Part shown: positions 46,420 to 55,861 of the stretch, one piece after another | Layout of the letters: each line of letters opens with the position of its first letter | Numbering within the stretch: position 1 is the stretch's first letter | Assembly: GCA_937872685.1 (NCBI GenBank) | Contig: CALMTS010000437.1 | Location: forward strand, 42,289-106,288 | Direction: 5' to 3' | DNA length: 64,000 bases | From: an uncultured Desulfomicrobium sp. | GTDB taxonomy: Bacteria; Desulfobacterota; Desulfovibrionia; Desulfovibrionales; Desulfomicrobiaceae | Translations under genes and position numbers: made by a program | Notes under the pieces: model-generated | Databases searched by the model: none | Seen by the model: the letters and a program-made list of their open reading frames with translations, nothing else | What the model was told of the DNA's origin: nothing

Positions 46420-46659
46420 ATGCTCATACTATCGCGTCGTCCCGGCGAGAGCCTGCATGTGGGGGACGACATCAAGATCACCATCCTGAGCATCAAGGGG
46501 CAGCAGATCAAGATCGGCCTCGAGGTGCCCGAGCAGATGCCCGTCTACCGGGAGGAGATCTATCTGAAGGTGCAGAGCCAGAATGCTTCGGCTCTCGAAC
46601 TCGACAACAACGACCTGATGATGGCGGCAGCATTATGGACAAGCACAGACACACAATAA
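46420..46659 (+). CDS. csrA: Carbon storage regulator CsrA
   Basis: A 79-residue RNA-binding protein that represses translation at GGA-containing leaders. MLILSRRPGESLHVGDDIKI and GLEVPEQMPVYREEIYLKV match CsrA, with the key Arg (VYRE) conserved. The C-terminal extension is typical of FliW-regulated CsrA proteins. It is cotranscribed after flgL and overlaps fliW by 25 nt. Confidence 0.95.
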   Translation: MLILSRRPGESLHVGDDIKITILSIKGQQIKIGLEVPEQMPVYREEIYLKVQSQNASALELDNNDLMMAAALWTSTDTQ

Positions 46660-47105
46660 ATTCGCGTATCGGGCCCATCTCGGTGTCCGTGGACAAGACC
46701 ATCCGCTTCCCGCGCGGCATCATCGGCTTCGAGAGCCTGCGGGAGTTCGCCCTGGTCGAGTTCAAGCCCGGCTCGCCGTTTCATTTCCTGCAGAGCATGG
46801 AGATGCCGGGCATGGGCATGATGCTGGCCGACCCGTTTTCCTTCCTGCCCGGCTACGAGATCCGACTGGCCGCGGTGGAGGAGCGCATCCTCAAGGCCCG
46901 GAGCGTCCGGGACCTGGTCATCCTGGTCAGCGTGACCGTGCCCAAGGGCGACCCCGGAGGGAGCACCCTCAACCTTACGGGCCCCATCTGCGTCAATGTC
47001 AAGGAACGTCTGGGGCTGCAGTCCCCGCAGACGGACCTGAGCTTCCCGGCCCGCGTCTTTCTGCGGGATCTGGGAGGAGGGGACAAGCGGCTCGCCAACT
47101 CATGA
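46635..47105 (+). CDS. fliW: Flagellar assembly factor FliW
   Basis: A 156-residue protein that antagonises CsrA and binds flagellin. The FliW signature FPRGIIGFESLREFALVEF (about residues 25-43) and the VTVPKGDPGGSTLNLTGPICVN strand region are clear. It begins inside the end of csrA, a coupling often seen for this partner pair. A terminator follows. Confidence 0.95.
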   Translation: MDKHRHTINSRIGPISVSVDKTIRFPRGIIGFESLREFALVEFKPGSPFHFLQSMEMPGMGMMLADPFSFLPGYEIRLAAVEERILKARSVRDLVILVSVTVPKGDPGGSTLNLTGPICVNVKERLGLQSPQTDLSFPARVFLRDLGGGDKRLANS

Positions 47106-47139
47106 AAAAAGCCTGACCGGCGGACCGGTCAGGCTTTTT
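47106..47139. terminator. Bidirectional terminator between fliW and flgM
   Basis: AAAAAGCCTGACCGG (47106-47120) pairs perfectly with 47125-47139 around the loop CGGA. A and T tracts flank it on both sides. Confidence 0.95.
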
Positions 47140-47161
47140 CGATTCCACTTCAATCGGAGGG

Positions 47162-47467
47162 TCATCCCCAGACGTCGAGCTCCTGCTTGACCAGGCTGGC
47201 CGCGATGTCCTTTCCTTCGGGCTTGTATTCGCCGGCCTCTATCTTGGCCTTGAGATCCGCGACCTTGTCGGCCCGTACCCCGTCGCCTTCCTGGGCCGCC
47301 TTGAGCGCGCCTGCCTTCAGGCGTCCCTCCTCGGATATGGAGATGCGGTCGTTGGCTCCCTCCTGGGCGCCGGCCGCAGCCTTCTGGGCTTCCTGGTGCT
47401 TCTGCTCCAGCTGTTCCAGCCGGTGCGCGTCGTACCCGTTGACCTGGGTGATGTTGGTGATGGTCAT
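47162..47467 (-). CDS. flgM: Anti-sigma-28 factor FlgM
   Basis: A 101-residue, largely unstructured, Ala/Glu/Lys-rich protein. NDRISISEEGRL (about residues 39-50) and the C-terminal sigma-binding region (RADKVADLKAKIEAGEYKP, about 65-83) match FlgM. It holds sigma-28 inactive until the hook is complete, then is exported. GGGAGAGG precedes the ATG. It follows the small FlgM-like gene, and both are probably driven by the sigma-28 promoter upstream. Confidence 0.9.
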   Translation of the reverse strand: MTITNITQVNGYDAHRLEQLEQKHQEAQKAAAGAQEGANDRISISEEGRLKAGALKAAQEGDGVRADKVADLKAKIEAGEYKPEGKDIAASLVKQELDVWG

Positions 47468-47546
47468 GTTCCTCTCCCGCCGGTTTTTCCGGCTGCACCG
47501 GCAGTGCCGGCCGCGTGGGCGGTCTGCCGCCCGTGCATGAAAAATA

Positions 47547-47963
47547 TCAGAGCATGGTCTCGTTGACCCGGTTCAGGGCGATTTCCCACAGACGGCGCAT
47601 GAAAGCATCCTTCTGCCCGTTGGTCAATTCGCTCACGCCCTGTTCGGTCTTCTTGAGAACCTGCAACCCGCTCCCGTCGGACGGATACCTGAAAACCATG
47701 TCGCCGCCGAACTCTTTCATGAGCTGCTGCTTGATGTCCCGCACCACGGGGTTCGTGCTGTCGGAACCGATGAGGTTGTCCACGATCTCCCTGGCGACCT
47801 TCTCCACCAGTTGGCGGCGCTTGGCCTCCTTGGAAATGGAGACGGAATCCCCCTGCCCCGCTCGGTCCATGTACTTCTTGAACCTGGCTATGCGGCGGCC
47901 GGTGTCCTGGTGCTGGTCGTAGGTCCGCACCACGGTTTTGACGAGAAAGGGATTCACTGTCAC
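47547..47963 (-). CDS. Small flagellar-locus protein with a FlgM-like motif
   Basis: A 138-residue soluble protein, function unknown. The N-terminal part carries GDSVSISKEAKRRQLVEK (about residues 38-55), which resembles the ISxEA motif of FlgM. The rest (EIVDNLIGSDSTNPVVRDI, YPSDGSGLQVLKK) has no recognised domain. The GTG at 47963 has AGAGGT 7 nt upstream. A sigma-28 promoter lies just upstream and flgM just downstream, so a late flagellar role is likely. A second anti-sigma or a FlgM partner are possibilities only. Confidence 0.75.
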   Translation of the reverse strand: MTVNPFLVKTVVRTYDQHQDTGRRIARFKKYMDRAGQGDSVSISKEAKRRQLVEKVAREIVDNLIGSDSTNPVVRDIKQQLMKEFGGDMVFRYPSDGSGLQVLKKTEQGVSELTNGQKDAFMRRLWEIALNRVNETML

Positions 47964-47985
47964 TGCCTATACCTCTTATTTCACC

Positions 47986-48012
47986 CTATCGGCCACCTTC
48001 GTCAGAACTTTA
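47986..48012 (-). promoter_or_regulatory. Sigma-28 promoter of the flgM unit
   Basis: Minus strand TAAAGTTC (48005-48012), 11 nt, GCCGATAG (47986-47993): 14 of 16 matches to the FliA consensus with exact spacing. It would put FlgM under the control of its own target sigma factor. Confidence 0.85.
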
Positions 48013-48131
48013 GAAAAATTTACAAAAGAATGGAAAGAAACGTGCGCCCCCCCTGCGGTCCCGCGGGCGGTTCGACTCGCGCGGGCAAGCTCTGCTTGAA
48101 TCCCCGCCACCTTTTGCTTACAGTTCCGCAA

Positions 48132-48980
48132 ATGGGTAAAATCATCACAAAAATCGTCATCGTCCACAACCTCGCGAACGAACTGGCCCGCAATATGGCC
48201 GGGCAGATCAGGGCCTGGCTCGAAAACGAGGGCCGCTCCGTGCGCATCGTCAATACCTCCCGGGAAACGGCGCATCCCGTTTCGACCTGGGACGACACGG
48301 ACATGATCCTGACGCTGGGCGGCGACGGCACGCTGCTTTCGGTCGCCCGGGCCGTGCAGGATCTGGGCATCCCCATCCTCGGCCTGAACCTGGGCCGGGT
48401 CGGCTTCCTGACGGAGCTCTCGCCCGCGGACTGGCGCGAATCCCTGACGGCCATCCTGCGCGGCGAGTACGACATGTCCCTGCGGCTGGTCATCAGTTTC
48501 CATGTGCTCAGGCGCGGGCAGGAGTACTTCCGCGGCTACGCGGTCAACGATCTGGTCATCAGTTGCGGCAGCCTGGCGCGGATGATCCGGCTGGACATGT
48601 GGTACGGCAGCGACCACCTCGGCACGGTGCGGGCCGACGGCATGATCGTGTCCACTCCCACGGGTTCGTCGGGCTACTCCATCTCGGCCGGCGGCCCCCT
48701 GATCTACCCCGAGCTCAACGTCTTCGCCCTGACGCCCATCTGCCCCTTTCTGCACGCCTTCAGGCCCATGGTCCTGCCCTTCGAGAACGACCTGCGCATC
48801 CTGGTCCGCGACGCGGACGTCGACGTCTTTCTGACCCAGGACGGGCAGACCGGCGTGGTGCTGGCTCCAGGAGACAACATTTTCGCCTCCAGGGCCCGGA
48901 AGCATCTCAACCTGATCCGCCCCCTGCATTCCCATTACGCCCACAAACTCAAATCCAAAGGTTTCGTAAGGGAGAGCTGA
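48132..48980 (+). CDS. nadK: NAD kinase
   Basis: A 282-residue enzyme making NADP from NAD. The LGGDGTLLSVARA motif (about residues 60-72), AVNDLVIS and the substrate-binding STPTGSSGYSISAGGPLIYPE (about 177-197) are intact. The ATG at 48132 lacks a clear ribosome site but starts the conserved region. Its stop overlaps the following ATG (TGATG). Confidence 0.94.
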   Translation: MGKIITKIVIVHNLANELARNMAGQIRAWLENEGRSVRIVNTSRETAHPVSTWDDTDMILTLGGDGTLLSVARAVQDLGIPILGLNLGRVGFLTELSPADWRESLTAILRGEYDMSLRLVISFHVLRRGQEYFRGYAVNDLVISCGSLARMIRLDMWYGSDHLGTVRADGMIVSTPTGSSGYSISAGGPLIYPELNVFALTPICPFLHAFRPMVLPFENDLRILVRDADVDVFLTQDGQTGVVLAPGDNIFASRARKHLNLIRPLHSHYAHKLKSKGFVRES

Positions 48981-50749
48981 TGTCCAAACTGCCCGATTTC
49001 TTTTCGGTCCGCGAGCTGCGTTACGGCCGGGACCCCTATCTTGACGCCTGGCTACTGCACTTCATGACCGAGAACAACATCGAGCCCAACGTCAACCCTG
49101 CGGAGAACGCGCAGCAGGAACAGCTGCGGTTCATGGTCGACCTCGACGACGACCAGGTCTTCGTGCCCTGTTCGGACGAGATGTTCGAGAACCTGCTGCA
49201 CACCCGGCTTTCGACCACGCTGCGCGACGAGTACCGCGAAAAGTGGCGGCTGCTGGTCCATCTGGTGCGCATCAACATCAAGGACCGCTACACCCGGCGC
49301 AAGATTTTCGGCCTGTCGCGGCACAAGGTCGCGCAGGTGCTGCATGCGCCGTTCCTCATCCCTTCGCGTTTCCTCAAGCAGCTGCTGACCATCTTCATGG
49401 CCATGAGCGGCGTGCACGACCCGCAGCGCACGGAGAAACGCCTGGCCAACAAGCGCGCCCAGGATTTCATGACCCGGCCGGCCATGAACCAGTGCCTCTA
49501 TGCCTGTCCGGACTCGACCCTGGGATGCAGTTCGATCCAGAACCTGCGCTGGGAGCTCGACCTGCTGGAACTGGCCCGGCTGTGCCGCCTCTCCCTGCGT
49601 TCCACGATCTGGGAGAACCAGGCCGCGGTGTGGGACAACCCGGCATTTTTTGACGAGATCTGCACGCCCTGGCCGGAATTCGCCGAAGTCATGACCAGGG
49701 TCATGGGGCCCGGCAGCGGGCAGAAATCGCTCAAGATCCTTTTTCTGCCGGCCAGCAGCGGCGAGATCATCTTCGACCTGCGTTTCATCCATGTGCTGAT
49801 CCGCCTCGGGCACAAGGTCATCCTGGCCATGAAGGAGGGCTTCTGCCTGGACAATCCCGTGATCTGGGACGTGGAGCACGACAGCGCCCTGGGGAGCGCC
49901 CTGGGGGAGGCCCGTTTCATCGAGAACAGCCGCATGAGCAAGAACGACCTGCTGCGCGCCCAGCGCGAGAACCCCCTCATCGTCATCTCCGACGGCACCC
50001 GCGAGCGCCTCAACCTCTGGCGCACCAGCGTGACCTTCGCCCGCTCCTGGAAGGAGGCGGACCTGGTCATTGCCAAGGGATTCGCGAATCACCGCCGGCT
50101 GGTGAAGAATTCGCACCTCTTCACCCGGGACATCCTGTGCCTCTACCGGGACCTCGAAGGCAACGACAAGGTGCGCTTCAAGGAGAAATCCCCGCGCGTG
50201 ACCAAGATCACCGAGTCGCAGGTGGTGGCCCAGGCCGACTCCATCATCGCGCGCATGCGCAGCGCCCGGACCATGGGCAACCAGGTCATGTTCTACAGCG
50301 CCATCATCGGCAGCATTCCCGGTCAGACCAAGGTGGCCCTGCGGGTCGTCAACACCTTCGTCTCCCACCTGCGGGCCAAGCATGCCAACCTGATGATCAT
50401 CAACCCGGCCGAGCACTTCATGGAAGGCATGGACGGCGACGACCTCATGTACATGTGGGAGCGGGTGCAGCGCAGCGGTTTCATCGACGTCTGGCGGTTC
50501 CAGACAGTGGGGGACATCGAGACCAGCTTCGAGCTCATGGGCGAACCGGTCCCTGCCGAGTGGCACGGCAAGGACGCGACCTTCTCCACCGGCTGCACCA
50601 AGGAGATGAACATCGCCCTGGACATGCAGGGCAAGCATCCGGAGATGCAGATCATCGGGCCGGAGCCCAAGCGATTTTTCCGGCGCATGGAGTATGGGGT
50701 GGGCAAGTATTTCGACGCGCGCATCCCGGACAAGGGCCGCGGCCTGTGA
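48980..50749 (+). CDS. DUF89/ARMT1-like domain protein, metal ligands altered
   Basis: A 589-residue protein. The C-terminal half resembles the DUF89/ARMT1 damage-control phosphatase fold: KILFLPASSGEIIFDLRFI (252-270) aligns with the family motif that normally reads DNAGE, and ADLVIAKGFANHR (360-372) with the second motif. At the first site Asp-Asn is replaced by Ala-Ser, so two metal ligands seem missing while Asp361 is kept. The N-terminal half has Cys-containing segments (CLYACPDSTLGC, about 172-183) and no known domain. It is coupled to nadK and mltA by overlapping stops and starts. Function unknown. Confidence 0.7.
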   Translation: MSKLPDFFSVRELRYGRDPYLDAWLLHFMTENNIEPNVNPAENAQQEQLRFMVDLDDDQVFVPCSDEMFENLLHTRLSTTLRDEYREKWRLLVHLVRINIKDRYTRRKIFGLSRHKVAQVLHAPFLIPSRFLKQLLTIFMAMSGVHDPQRTEKRLANKRAQDFMTRPAMNQCLYACPDSTLGCSSIQNLRWELDLLELARLCRLSLRSTIWENQAAVWDNPAFFDEICTPWPEFAEVMTRVMGPGSGQKSLKILFLPASSGEIIFDLRFIHVLIRLGHKVILAMKEGFCLDNPVIWDVEHDSALGSALGEARFIENSRMSKNDLLRAQRENPLIVISDGTRERLNLWRTSVTFARSWKEADLVIAKGFANHRRLVKNSHLFTRDILCLYRDLEGNDKVRFKEKSPRVTKITESQVVAQADSIIARMRSARTMGNQVMFYSAIIGSIPGQTKVALRVVNTFVSHLRAKHANLMIINPAEHFMEGMDGDDLMYMWERVQRSGFIDVWRFQTVGDIETSFELMGEPVPAEWHGKDATFSTGCTKEMNIALDMQGKHPEMQIIGPEPKRFFRRMEYGVGKYFDARIPDKGRGL

Positions 50750-51909
50750 AGACGCCGTTTCTGGTTGCTTTGTGCCTCGTCCTGCTGTGCGCCTGCGCGG
50801 TCCCCGGCAAGCGCCCGGCGCTGAAAGAGGGCGTTCCGGGCCCCGGTCTTTTTGAGCGCGTGGCGGCGACGGCCGCGGCCCGGCCGGACGAACTGGCCCG
50901 GGCCCTGGAGCGCTCCCTGGAGTATGTGCGCACCCGCCCCCTGCAGGAAAAGCCTTTTGGCGAGGATGGGCCGGGCGCGACCTGGGCGGATTTGGCCGCC
51001 ACGCTGGAACACCTCCTGTGCGCGCTGCCGCGTCTCGATTCGGACCCCGGCCTGCTGGCCAGGGATTTCTCCTGGCACGAGGTGCGCCCCGAACCGCTCA
51101 TGACCGGCTACTACGAGCCGGAGCTTGCGGGGAGCCTCGTCCCCGACCCGCGCTACCCCGTGCCGCTGTTCGGCCTGCCGGACAGCCTGCACAGCGTGAA
51201 CCTGGGCCGTTTCCATCCGCGCTGGGAGGGGCAGACCCTGACGTACCGGGTGGAAGACGGGAAGATTCAGCCCTTTTTCACCCGCCAGGAGATCGATACG
51301 GCCGGGGCTTTGAACGCGACCGAAACGCCCGTGGCCTGGACCCGCGACCTGGCCGACGTGTATTTTCTGCAGGTGCAGGGTTCGGGGCGGCTGCGCCTGC
51401 CGGACGGGACGGTGCGGCATGTCCTGTATGCAGGCAAGAACGGGCATGAGTACGTTTCCCTGGGCAAGGTCATGATCGAACGCGGGCTCATCCCCAAAGA
51501 AGAAATGTCCATGCAGCGCATACGTGCGTATCTGCGCGAGCATCCGGAGCAGGTGCGCGAGCTGCTGAACAGCAACCCGAGCTACGTTTTTTTCCGACTT
51601 GCCGATGCCGGGCCCCTCGGCGCCATGGGCCGGACGTTGACGCCGATGGTCAGCGTGGCTACAGATTCAGCCTTTCTGCCCCTGGGCAGCATCCTGGCCG
51701 TGGAGGCCGACCTGCCGCGACGGGACGGGACGGCCGAGCCCGCGGCCTTCCTGGGCCTGGCCCAGGACCGCGGGGGCGCCATCAAGGGTTCCCGCCTGGA
51801 TCTTTTCTGCGGGGCGGGTGAAGAGGCCGAGTTCCTGGCCGGACACCTGCAGGCCCGCAGCCGCGTTTTTCTTCTGCTCAAAAAACAGGACTCATCATGC
51901 AGACCATAA
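50746..51909 (+). CDS. mltA: Membrane-bound lytic murein transglycosylase A
   Basis: A 387-residue outer-membrane lipoprotein cleaving peptidoglycan. The GTG start overlaps the preceding stop. A short signal ends in an LLCAC lipobox-like site (Cys near residue 13-15). The MltA domain ([20 protein letters not shown], about 118-137) and the C-terminal 3D domain with catalytic Asp ([20 protein letters not shown]) are intact. It might also supply flagellar wall-opening activity, since FlgJ lacks a hydrolase domain; this is speculative. Confidence 0.92.
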   Translation: MKTPFLVALCLVLLCACAVPGKRPALKEGVPGPGLFERVAATAAARPDELARALERSLEYVRTRPLQEKPFGEDGPGATWADLAATLEHLLCALPRLDSDPGLLARDFSWHEVRPEPLMTGYYEPELAGSLVPDPRYPVPLFGLPDSLHSVNLGRFHPRWEGQTLTYRVEDGKIQPFFTRQEIDTAGALNATETPVAWTRDLADVYFLQVQGSGRLRLPDGTVRHVLYAGKNGHEYVSLGKVMIERGLIPKEEMSMQRIRAYLREHPEQVRELLNSNPSYVFFRLADAGPLGAMGRTLTPMVSVATDSAFLPLGSILAVEADLPRRDGTAEPAAFLGLAQDRGGAIKGSRLDLFCGAGEEAEFLAGHLQARSRVFLLLKKQDSSCRP

Positions 51910-52550
51910 CCCCTTCGGCCCTCAAGACCCTCCTGCGCGACGCCTGGGCCGCGCAGCTGGAACATGTGGCCCTGTGGCACGCGCAGGATCCCCCGGCGGA
52001 CATCCCTGCGCGGCCCGGCGACGGCCTGGTGGAGCTGGTCCTGCGCCAGCACCTGAAGAATTTTCTGCTCTGGCACGTGGAGGACCGGGCCCGGCGCAAG
52101 GATGTGGACGACAGCGTCATCACCGCCTGCAAGCGCGAGATCGACGGCCTCAACCAGCAGCGCAACGACCTCATGGAGCAGATCGACGCGTGGCTGCTGA
52201 ACGTCGTGAACTCCTTCGGGTCCCAACGGGAGATTCCCGGAGACAAGCGGCGCTTCAACACCGAGACACTGGGGGCGGCCCTGGACCGGCTCTCCATCCT
52301 GAGCCTCAAGATTTTTCATATGCGCGAGCAGACCGAGCGCGAGGACGCGGCCGCGGAGCACCTCGCCCGCTGCCGGGAAAAGCTCGCCGTGCTGCTCGAC
52401 CAGCACGGGGACCTGGCCCGTTCGGTCCTGGAACTGGTGGACGACTACGCCCTCGGCGTGAAGAGCCCCAAAGTCTATTTTCAATGCAAAATGTACAACG
52501 ATCCGGCCCTCAATCCGGAACTGTACGCCGCGAAGCCCGTTTCGGACTGA
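51897..52550 (+). CDS. DUF4254 family protein
   Basis: A 217-residue helical soluble protein. [21 protein letters not shown] (about residues 49-69) and [16 protein letters not shown] (about 88-103) are typical of DUF4254. The end [15 protein letters not shown] is also conserved-looking. It overlaps mltA by 13 nt and is followed 17 nt later by gatB. DUF4254 genes sometimes occur near LPS-modification genes; no activity can be assigned. Confidence 0.82.
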   Translation: MQTITPSALKTLLRDAWAAQLEHVALWHAQDPPADIPARPGDGLVELVLRQHLKNFLLWHVEDRARRKDVDDSVITACKREIDGLNQQRNDLMEQIDAWLLNVVNSFGSQREIPGDKRRFNTETLGAALDRLSILSLKIFHMREQTEREDAAAEHLARCREKLAVLLDQHGDLARSVLELVDDYALGVKSPKVYFQCKMYNDPALNPELYAAKPVSD

Positions 52551-52567
52551 GGCGGCAAGGAGAGCCC

Positions 52568-53998
52568 ATGCGCGATTACGAGGTGGTCATCGGTCTGGAG
52601 GTTCATGCCCAGCTGAAGACCAAAAGCAAGATATTCTGTTCCTGCTCGACCCAGTTCGGGGCCGGCCCCAACGAAAACACCTGCCCGGTCTGCACGGGCA
52701 TGCCCGGCATGCTGCCGGTCCTCAACGCCAGGGCCGTGGAATACGCCGTGAAGATGGCCATGGCCGTGGACTGCACCGTCAACCGTCGCTCCCTCTTCGC
52801 GCGCAAGAACTATTTCTACCCGGACCTGCCCATGGGCTACCAGATCTCCCAGTTCGAGCTGCCCGTGGCCGAGCACGGCCATATCGACATCCATACGGAG
52901 CAGGGCGTGAAGCGCATCGGCATCACGCGCATCCACATGGAGAACGACGCCGGCAAGAACATCCATTCGTCCTCTGACAACGCGTCCTACGTGGACCTGA
53001 ACCGCGCCGGGGTGCCTCTCATCGAGATCGTCAGCGAACCGGACATGCGCTCGGCCGAGGAGGCAGTGGCCTACCTCAAGAGCCTGCGCGCCATCCTGGT
53101 GTATCTGGGCATCTGTGACGGCAACCTGGAGGAGGGGAGCTTCCGCTGCGACGCCAACGTCTCCATCCGTCCCTGGGGGCAGCAGGAGTTCGGGACGCGA
53201 GCGGAGCTCAAGAACATGAACTCCTTCCGCAACATCCAGCGCGCCATCGAGTACGAAGTGGGCCGGCAGATCGACCTGGTCGAGGACGGCGAGCAGGTTG
53301 TCCAGGAGACGCGCCTCTTCGACGCGGCCAAGGGCGTGACACGCTCCATGCGCGGCAAGGAGGAGGCTCACGATTACCGTTATTTCCCGGATCCGGACCT
53401 CTTGCCCCTGATCGTCGAGGAGGAGCAGATGGAGGCGTGGCGGGCCGAGCTGCCCGAATTGCCCGTGGCCCGCTGCCGGCGCTACCAGGAGACCCTGGGC
53501 CTGCCCGCATACGACGCGGAGGTGCTGACCGCCGAAAAGGAAGTGGCCGATTATTTCGAGGCCGGTCTGGCGACGTACAACGAGCCCAAGAAGCTTTCCA
53601 ATTGGGTCATGGGCGAGGTCATGCGCGAGTTGAACGACCGCGGCGCGACTCTGGCCGCCTGCAAGGTCGGGCCGGGCGAGCTGGCAAAGCTCGTCAGGCT
53701 GGTAGACGACGGCGTCATCAGCGGCAACATCGCCAAAGGCGTGTTCAAGGAGCTTTTCGAAACGGGCGGGGACCCCGAAGCCCACGTCAAGGCCAAGGGA
53801 CTGGTGCAGATCTCCGACACCTCGGCCATCGAGGGGCTGGTGGACGAAGTCCTGGCCGAGAACCCGGCCGAGGTGGAGCGCTACAAGGGCGGGGACAAAA
53901 AGCTGACGGGTTTTTTTGTCGGGCAGGTCATGAAGAAGTCCAGGGGCAAGGCCAACCCGGCCCTGGTCAACCAATTGCTGGCCAGGAAGATGGGATGA
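52568..53998 (+). CDS. gatB: Aspartyl/glutamyl-tRNA amidotransferase subunit B
   Basis: A 476-residue kinase/amidotransferase subunit converting Glu-tRNA-Gln or Asp-tRNA-Asn to the amide form. [20 protein letters not shown] (residues 4-23), a zinc-binding set of Cys (CSC, CPVC), [16 protein letters not shown] and the C-terminal YqeY-like domain ([14 protein letters not shown]) are clear. The ATG at 52568 has AAGGAGAG upstream. gatA and gatC are not in this window. Confidence 0.96.
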   Translation: MRDYEVVIGLEVHAQLKTKSKIFCSCSTQFGAGPNENTCPVCTGMPGMLPVLNARAVEYAVKMAMAVDCTVNRRSLFARKNYFYPDLPMGYQISQFELPVAEHGHIDIHTEQGVKRIGITRIHMENDAGKNIHSSSDNASYVDLNRAGVPLIEIVSEPDMRSAEEAVAYLKSLRAILVYLGICDGNLEEGSFRCDANVSIRPWGQQEFGTRAELKNMNSFRNIQRAIEYEVGRQIDLVEDGEQVVQETRLFDAAKGVTRSMRGKEEAHDYRYFPDPDLLPLIVEEEQMEAWRAELPELPVARCRRYQETLGLPAYDAEVLTAEKEVADYFEAGLATYNEPKKLSNWVMGEVMRELNDRGATLAACKVGPGELAKLVRLVDDGVISGNIAKGVFKELFETGGDPEAHVKAKGLVQISDTSAIEGLVDEVLAENPAEVERYKGGDKKLTGFFVGQVMKKSRGKANPALVNQLLARKMG

Positions 53999-54064
53999 AG
54001 CGGGGATGGATCGCTCCTGGCCGACGGGTTTCCCGTCATGGGCCGGGGGCGCTGGCCTTTGCAT

Positions 54065-54096
54065 GAAAAAACGGGCGGCCCGCGGGTCGCCCGTTT
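54065..54096. terminator. Terminator between gatB and the M20 peptidase
   Basis: AAACGGGCG (54069-54077) pairs with CGCCCGTTT (54088-54096), with inner pairing of the loop. The minus strand continues into six Ts, so it fits the peptidase transcript best; the plus-strand T-run is short. Confidence 0.75.
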
Positions 54097-54169
54097 GAAT
54101 TTCAGCAGGTCCCGTCACCTGTCCGCCACCGGCGGACAACGCAGCACGGGATCGGTGCGCGGCGAGTAG

Positions 54170-55276
54170 CTAGCGCTGCATCAGCGATGCCGTCAGTTGG
54201 GCGGACTTGACCAGGTCCTCGATGCGGATGAACTCGTCCGTGGTGTGCACGCGGCTCATGCCGATGCCGAGGTTGATGCAGGAGAGGCCCTTGCCGGCAA
54301 AGATGTTGGCGTCGCTGCCGCCGCCCGTACCCTTGACCGCGGCGGTCAGGTTCAGGTTGTTGCAGGCGTGCAGGGCCCGGTGCAACAGCATGCTGTGGGC
54401 CGGGACGTCCATGGCCGGGTAGGATATTTCGTGGCTGAAATCGAAGCTGCCGCCGAACTCCTCCACGGCCTTGACGCAGCACAGGCGCATGTGCTCGATC
54501 TGGGCCAGGAGCTTGGATCCGGTCTGGGACCTGGCTTCGCCGGTCAGGGTGACGCTGTCCGGGACGATGTTGGTCGGCCCGCCGCCCTCGATGCGTCCGA
54601 GGTTGGCTACGGTCTCCTCGTCGATGCGCAGAAGGTTCATGCGGCTCACGGCGTGGGCGGCCAGCTGGATGGCGCTGATCCCCTTCTCTGGTTCGATGCC
54701 GGCATGGGCGCTGCGGCCGTGGAAGGTCAAGGTGATGCCCGCCTTGCTCGGGGCGCGGACAATGATGGTGCCGACATCGCCGCCGGCGTCGAGCACCACC
54801 ACCTCCCGGGCCTTGATGCGTGAGAAGTCGAGATGCTTTGCCCCGAACATGCCGGCCTCTTCACAGACGGTGAAGAGCAGATAGAGCTCCGGGTGCGGGA
54901 TCTTTTCCTCCTCCAGATGGAAGAGGGCCTCCAGGATGGCCGCGATGCCGGCCTTGTCGTCGCCGCCCAGGATGGTGTTCCCGGCCGCACGAATGACGCC
55001 GTCGGCCACTACGGGCTCGATGCCCAGACATGGCGGCACGCAGTCCATGTGCGCGGAGAAGGCGATGGCGTCCCCCGGGCCCGTGGCCGGGACACGCACG
55101 ATGACGTTGCCCGTGTCCCCTCCGATGGCGGGGCCGGCGTCGTCGATGCGGATATCGTAACCGCGCTGCGAGAGCAGTGCACAAAGGTGGTCGGCCACGC
55201 CCTTTTCGTGCAGGGCGGGGCTGTCGATGCGGACCAGATCGAGAAAAGTGGATATCAGTCGTTCAGTATTGATCAT
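54170..55276 (-). CDS. M20 family (PepT-like) metallopeptidase
   Basis: A 368-residue cytoplasmic di-zinc peptidase. Metal and catalytic motifs include FSAHMDCVPP (about 73-82), GGDDKAGIAA (about 103-112), the CEEAGMFGAKH motif with the catalytic Glu (about 136-146), and GGGSDANIFAGKG near the end. The closest group is the PepT-like tripeptidases, judging by length and motifs. It stands alone between terminator and promoter regions; substrate unknown. Confidence 0.88.
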   Translation of the reverse strand: MINTERLISTFLDLVRIDSPALHEKGVADHLCALLSQRGYDIRIDDAGPAIGGDTGNVIVRVPATGPGDAIAFSAHMDCVPPCLGIEPVVADGVIRAAGNTILGGDDKAGIAAILEALFHLEEEKIPHPELYLLFTVCEEAGMFGAKHLDFSRIKAREVVVLDAGGDVGTIIVRAPSKAGITLTFHGRSAHAGIEPEKGISAIQLAAHAVSRMNLLRIDEETVANLGRIEGGGPTNIVPDSVTLTGEARSQTGSKLLAQIEHMRLCCVKAVEEFGGSFDFSHEISYPAMDVPAHSMLLHRALHACNNLNLTAAVKGTGGGSDANIFAGKGLSCINLGIGMSRVHTTDEFIRIEDLVKSAQLTASLMQR

Positions 55277-55432
55277 GGTGTTGAAATGTCCTTATGAATG
55301 GGAAATGCCGGGATCATTGCCTTTTGTTCGGGAAAGGTCAACAAGGGCATGGACGCGCGGGGACTTCCCGCCGAAAGAGGCGTCACTACATGCGCACAGG
55401 CTCGCAGAGCCGCAAATCATTGAGGAGGAGAC

Positions 55433-55840
55433 ATGTCAAGAGGAACCATGGTCGACACGCACAGCACGTTCATGGGCTATCTGCTCTGGATCTTCGGGTT
55501 CACGGGGTCCCATCGCTTCTACTACGGGCGGCCCATCTCCGGGACCATCTACTTCTTTACCCTGGGCCTTCTTCTGATCGGCTGGATCGTGGACCTTTTC
55601 CTCATCCCGTCCATGGTGCGCACGGCAAGCCTGCGCTTCAGGCCGGGCCGCATCGATTACTCGCTGGCCTGGATTCTGCTGACGTTTCTGGGGATTTTCG
55701 GCGTGCACCGCATGTACATGGGCAAGTGGATAACGGGCGTCCTCTACCTGCTGACGGGGGGCTTCTTTCTGATCGGCTATATTTACGATTTCTGGACGCT
55801 CAATGACCAGATAACGGTCATCAACGCCCGCGAGGCATGA
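55433..55840 (+). CDS. TM2 domain membrane protein, duplicated
   Basis: A 135-residue protein with two TM2 units. The first has LLWIFGFTGSHRFYYGRPISG (about 18-38) with the DLF end of its helix pair; the second has FLGIFGVHRMYMGKWITGVLY (about 84-104) and IYDFWTLNDQI. Each unit has two membrane helices around a short GxHRxY turn. GAGGAGGAG precedes the ATG at 55433; an in-frame ATG at 55448 is possible. Function unknown. Confidence 0.85.
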   Translation: MSRGTMVDTHSTFMGYLLWIFGFTGSHRFYYGRPISGTIYFFTLGLLLIGWIVDLFLIPSMVRTASLRFRPGRIDYSLAWILLTFLGIFGVHRMYMGKWITGVLYLLTGGFFLIGYIYDFWTLNDQITVINAREA

Positions 55841-55861
55841 TCCTGCCTTTCCCGCCGCGCG

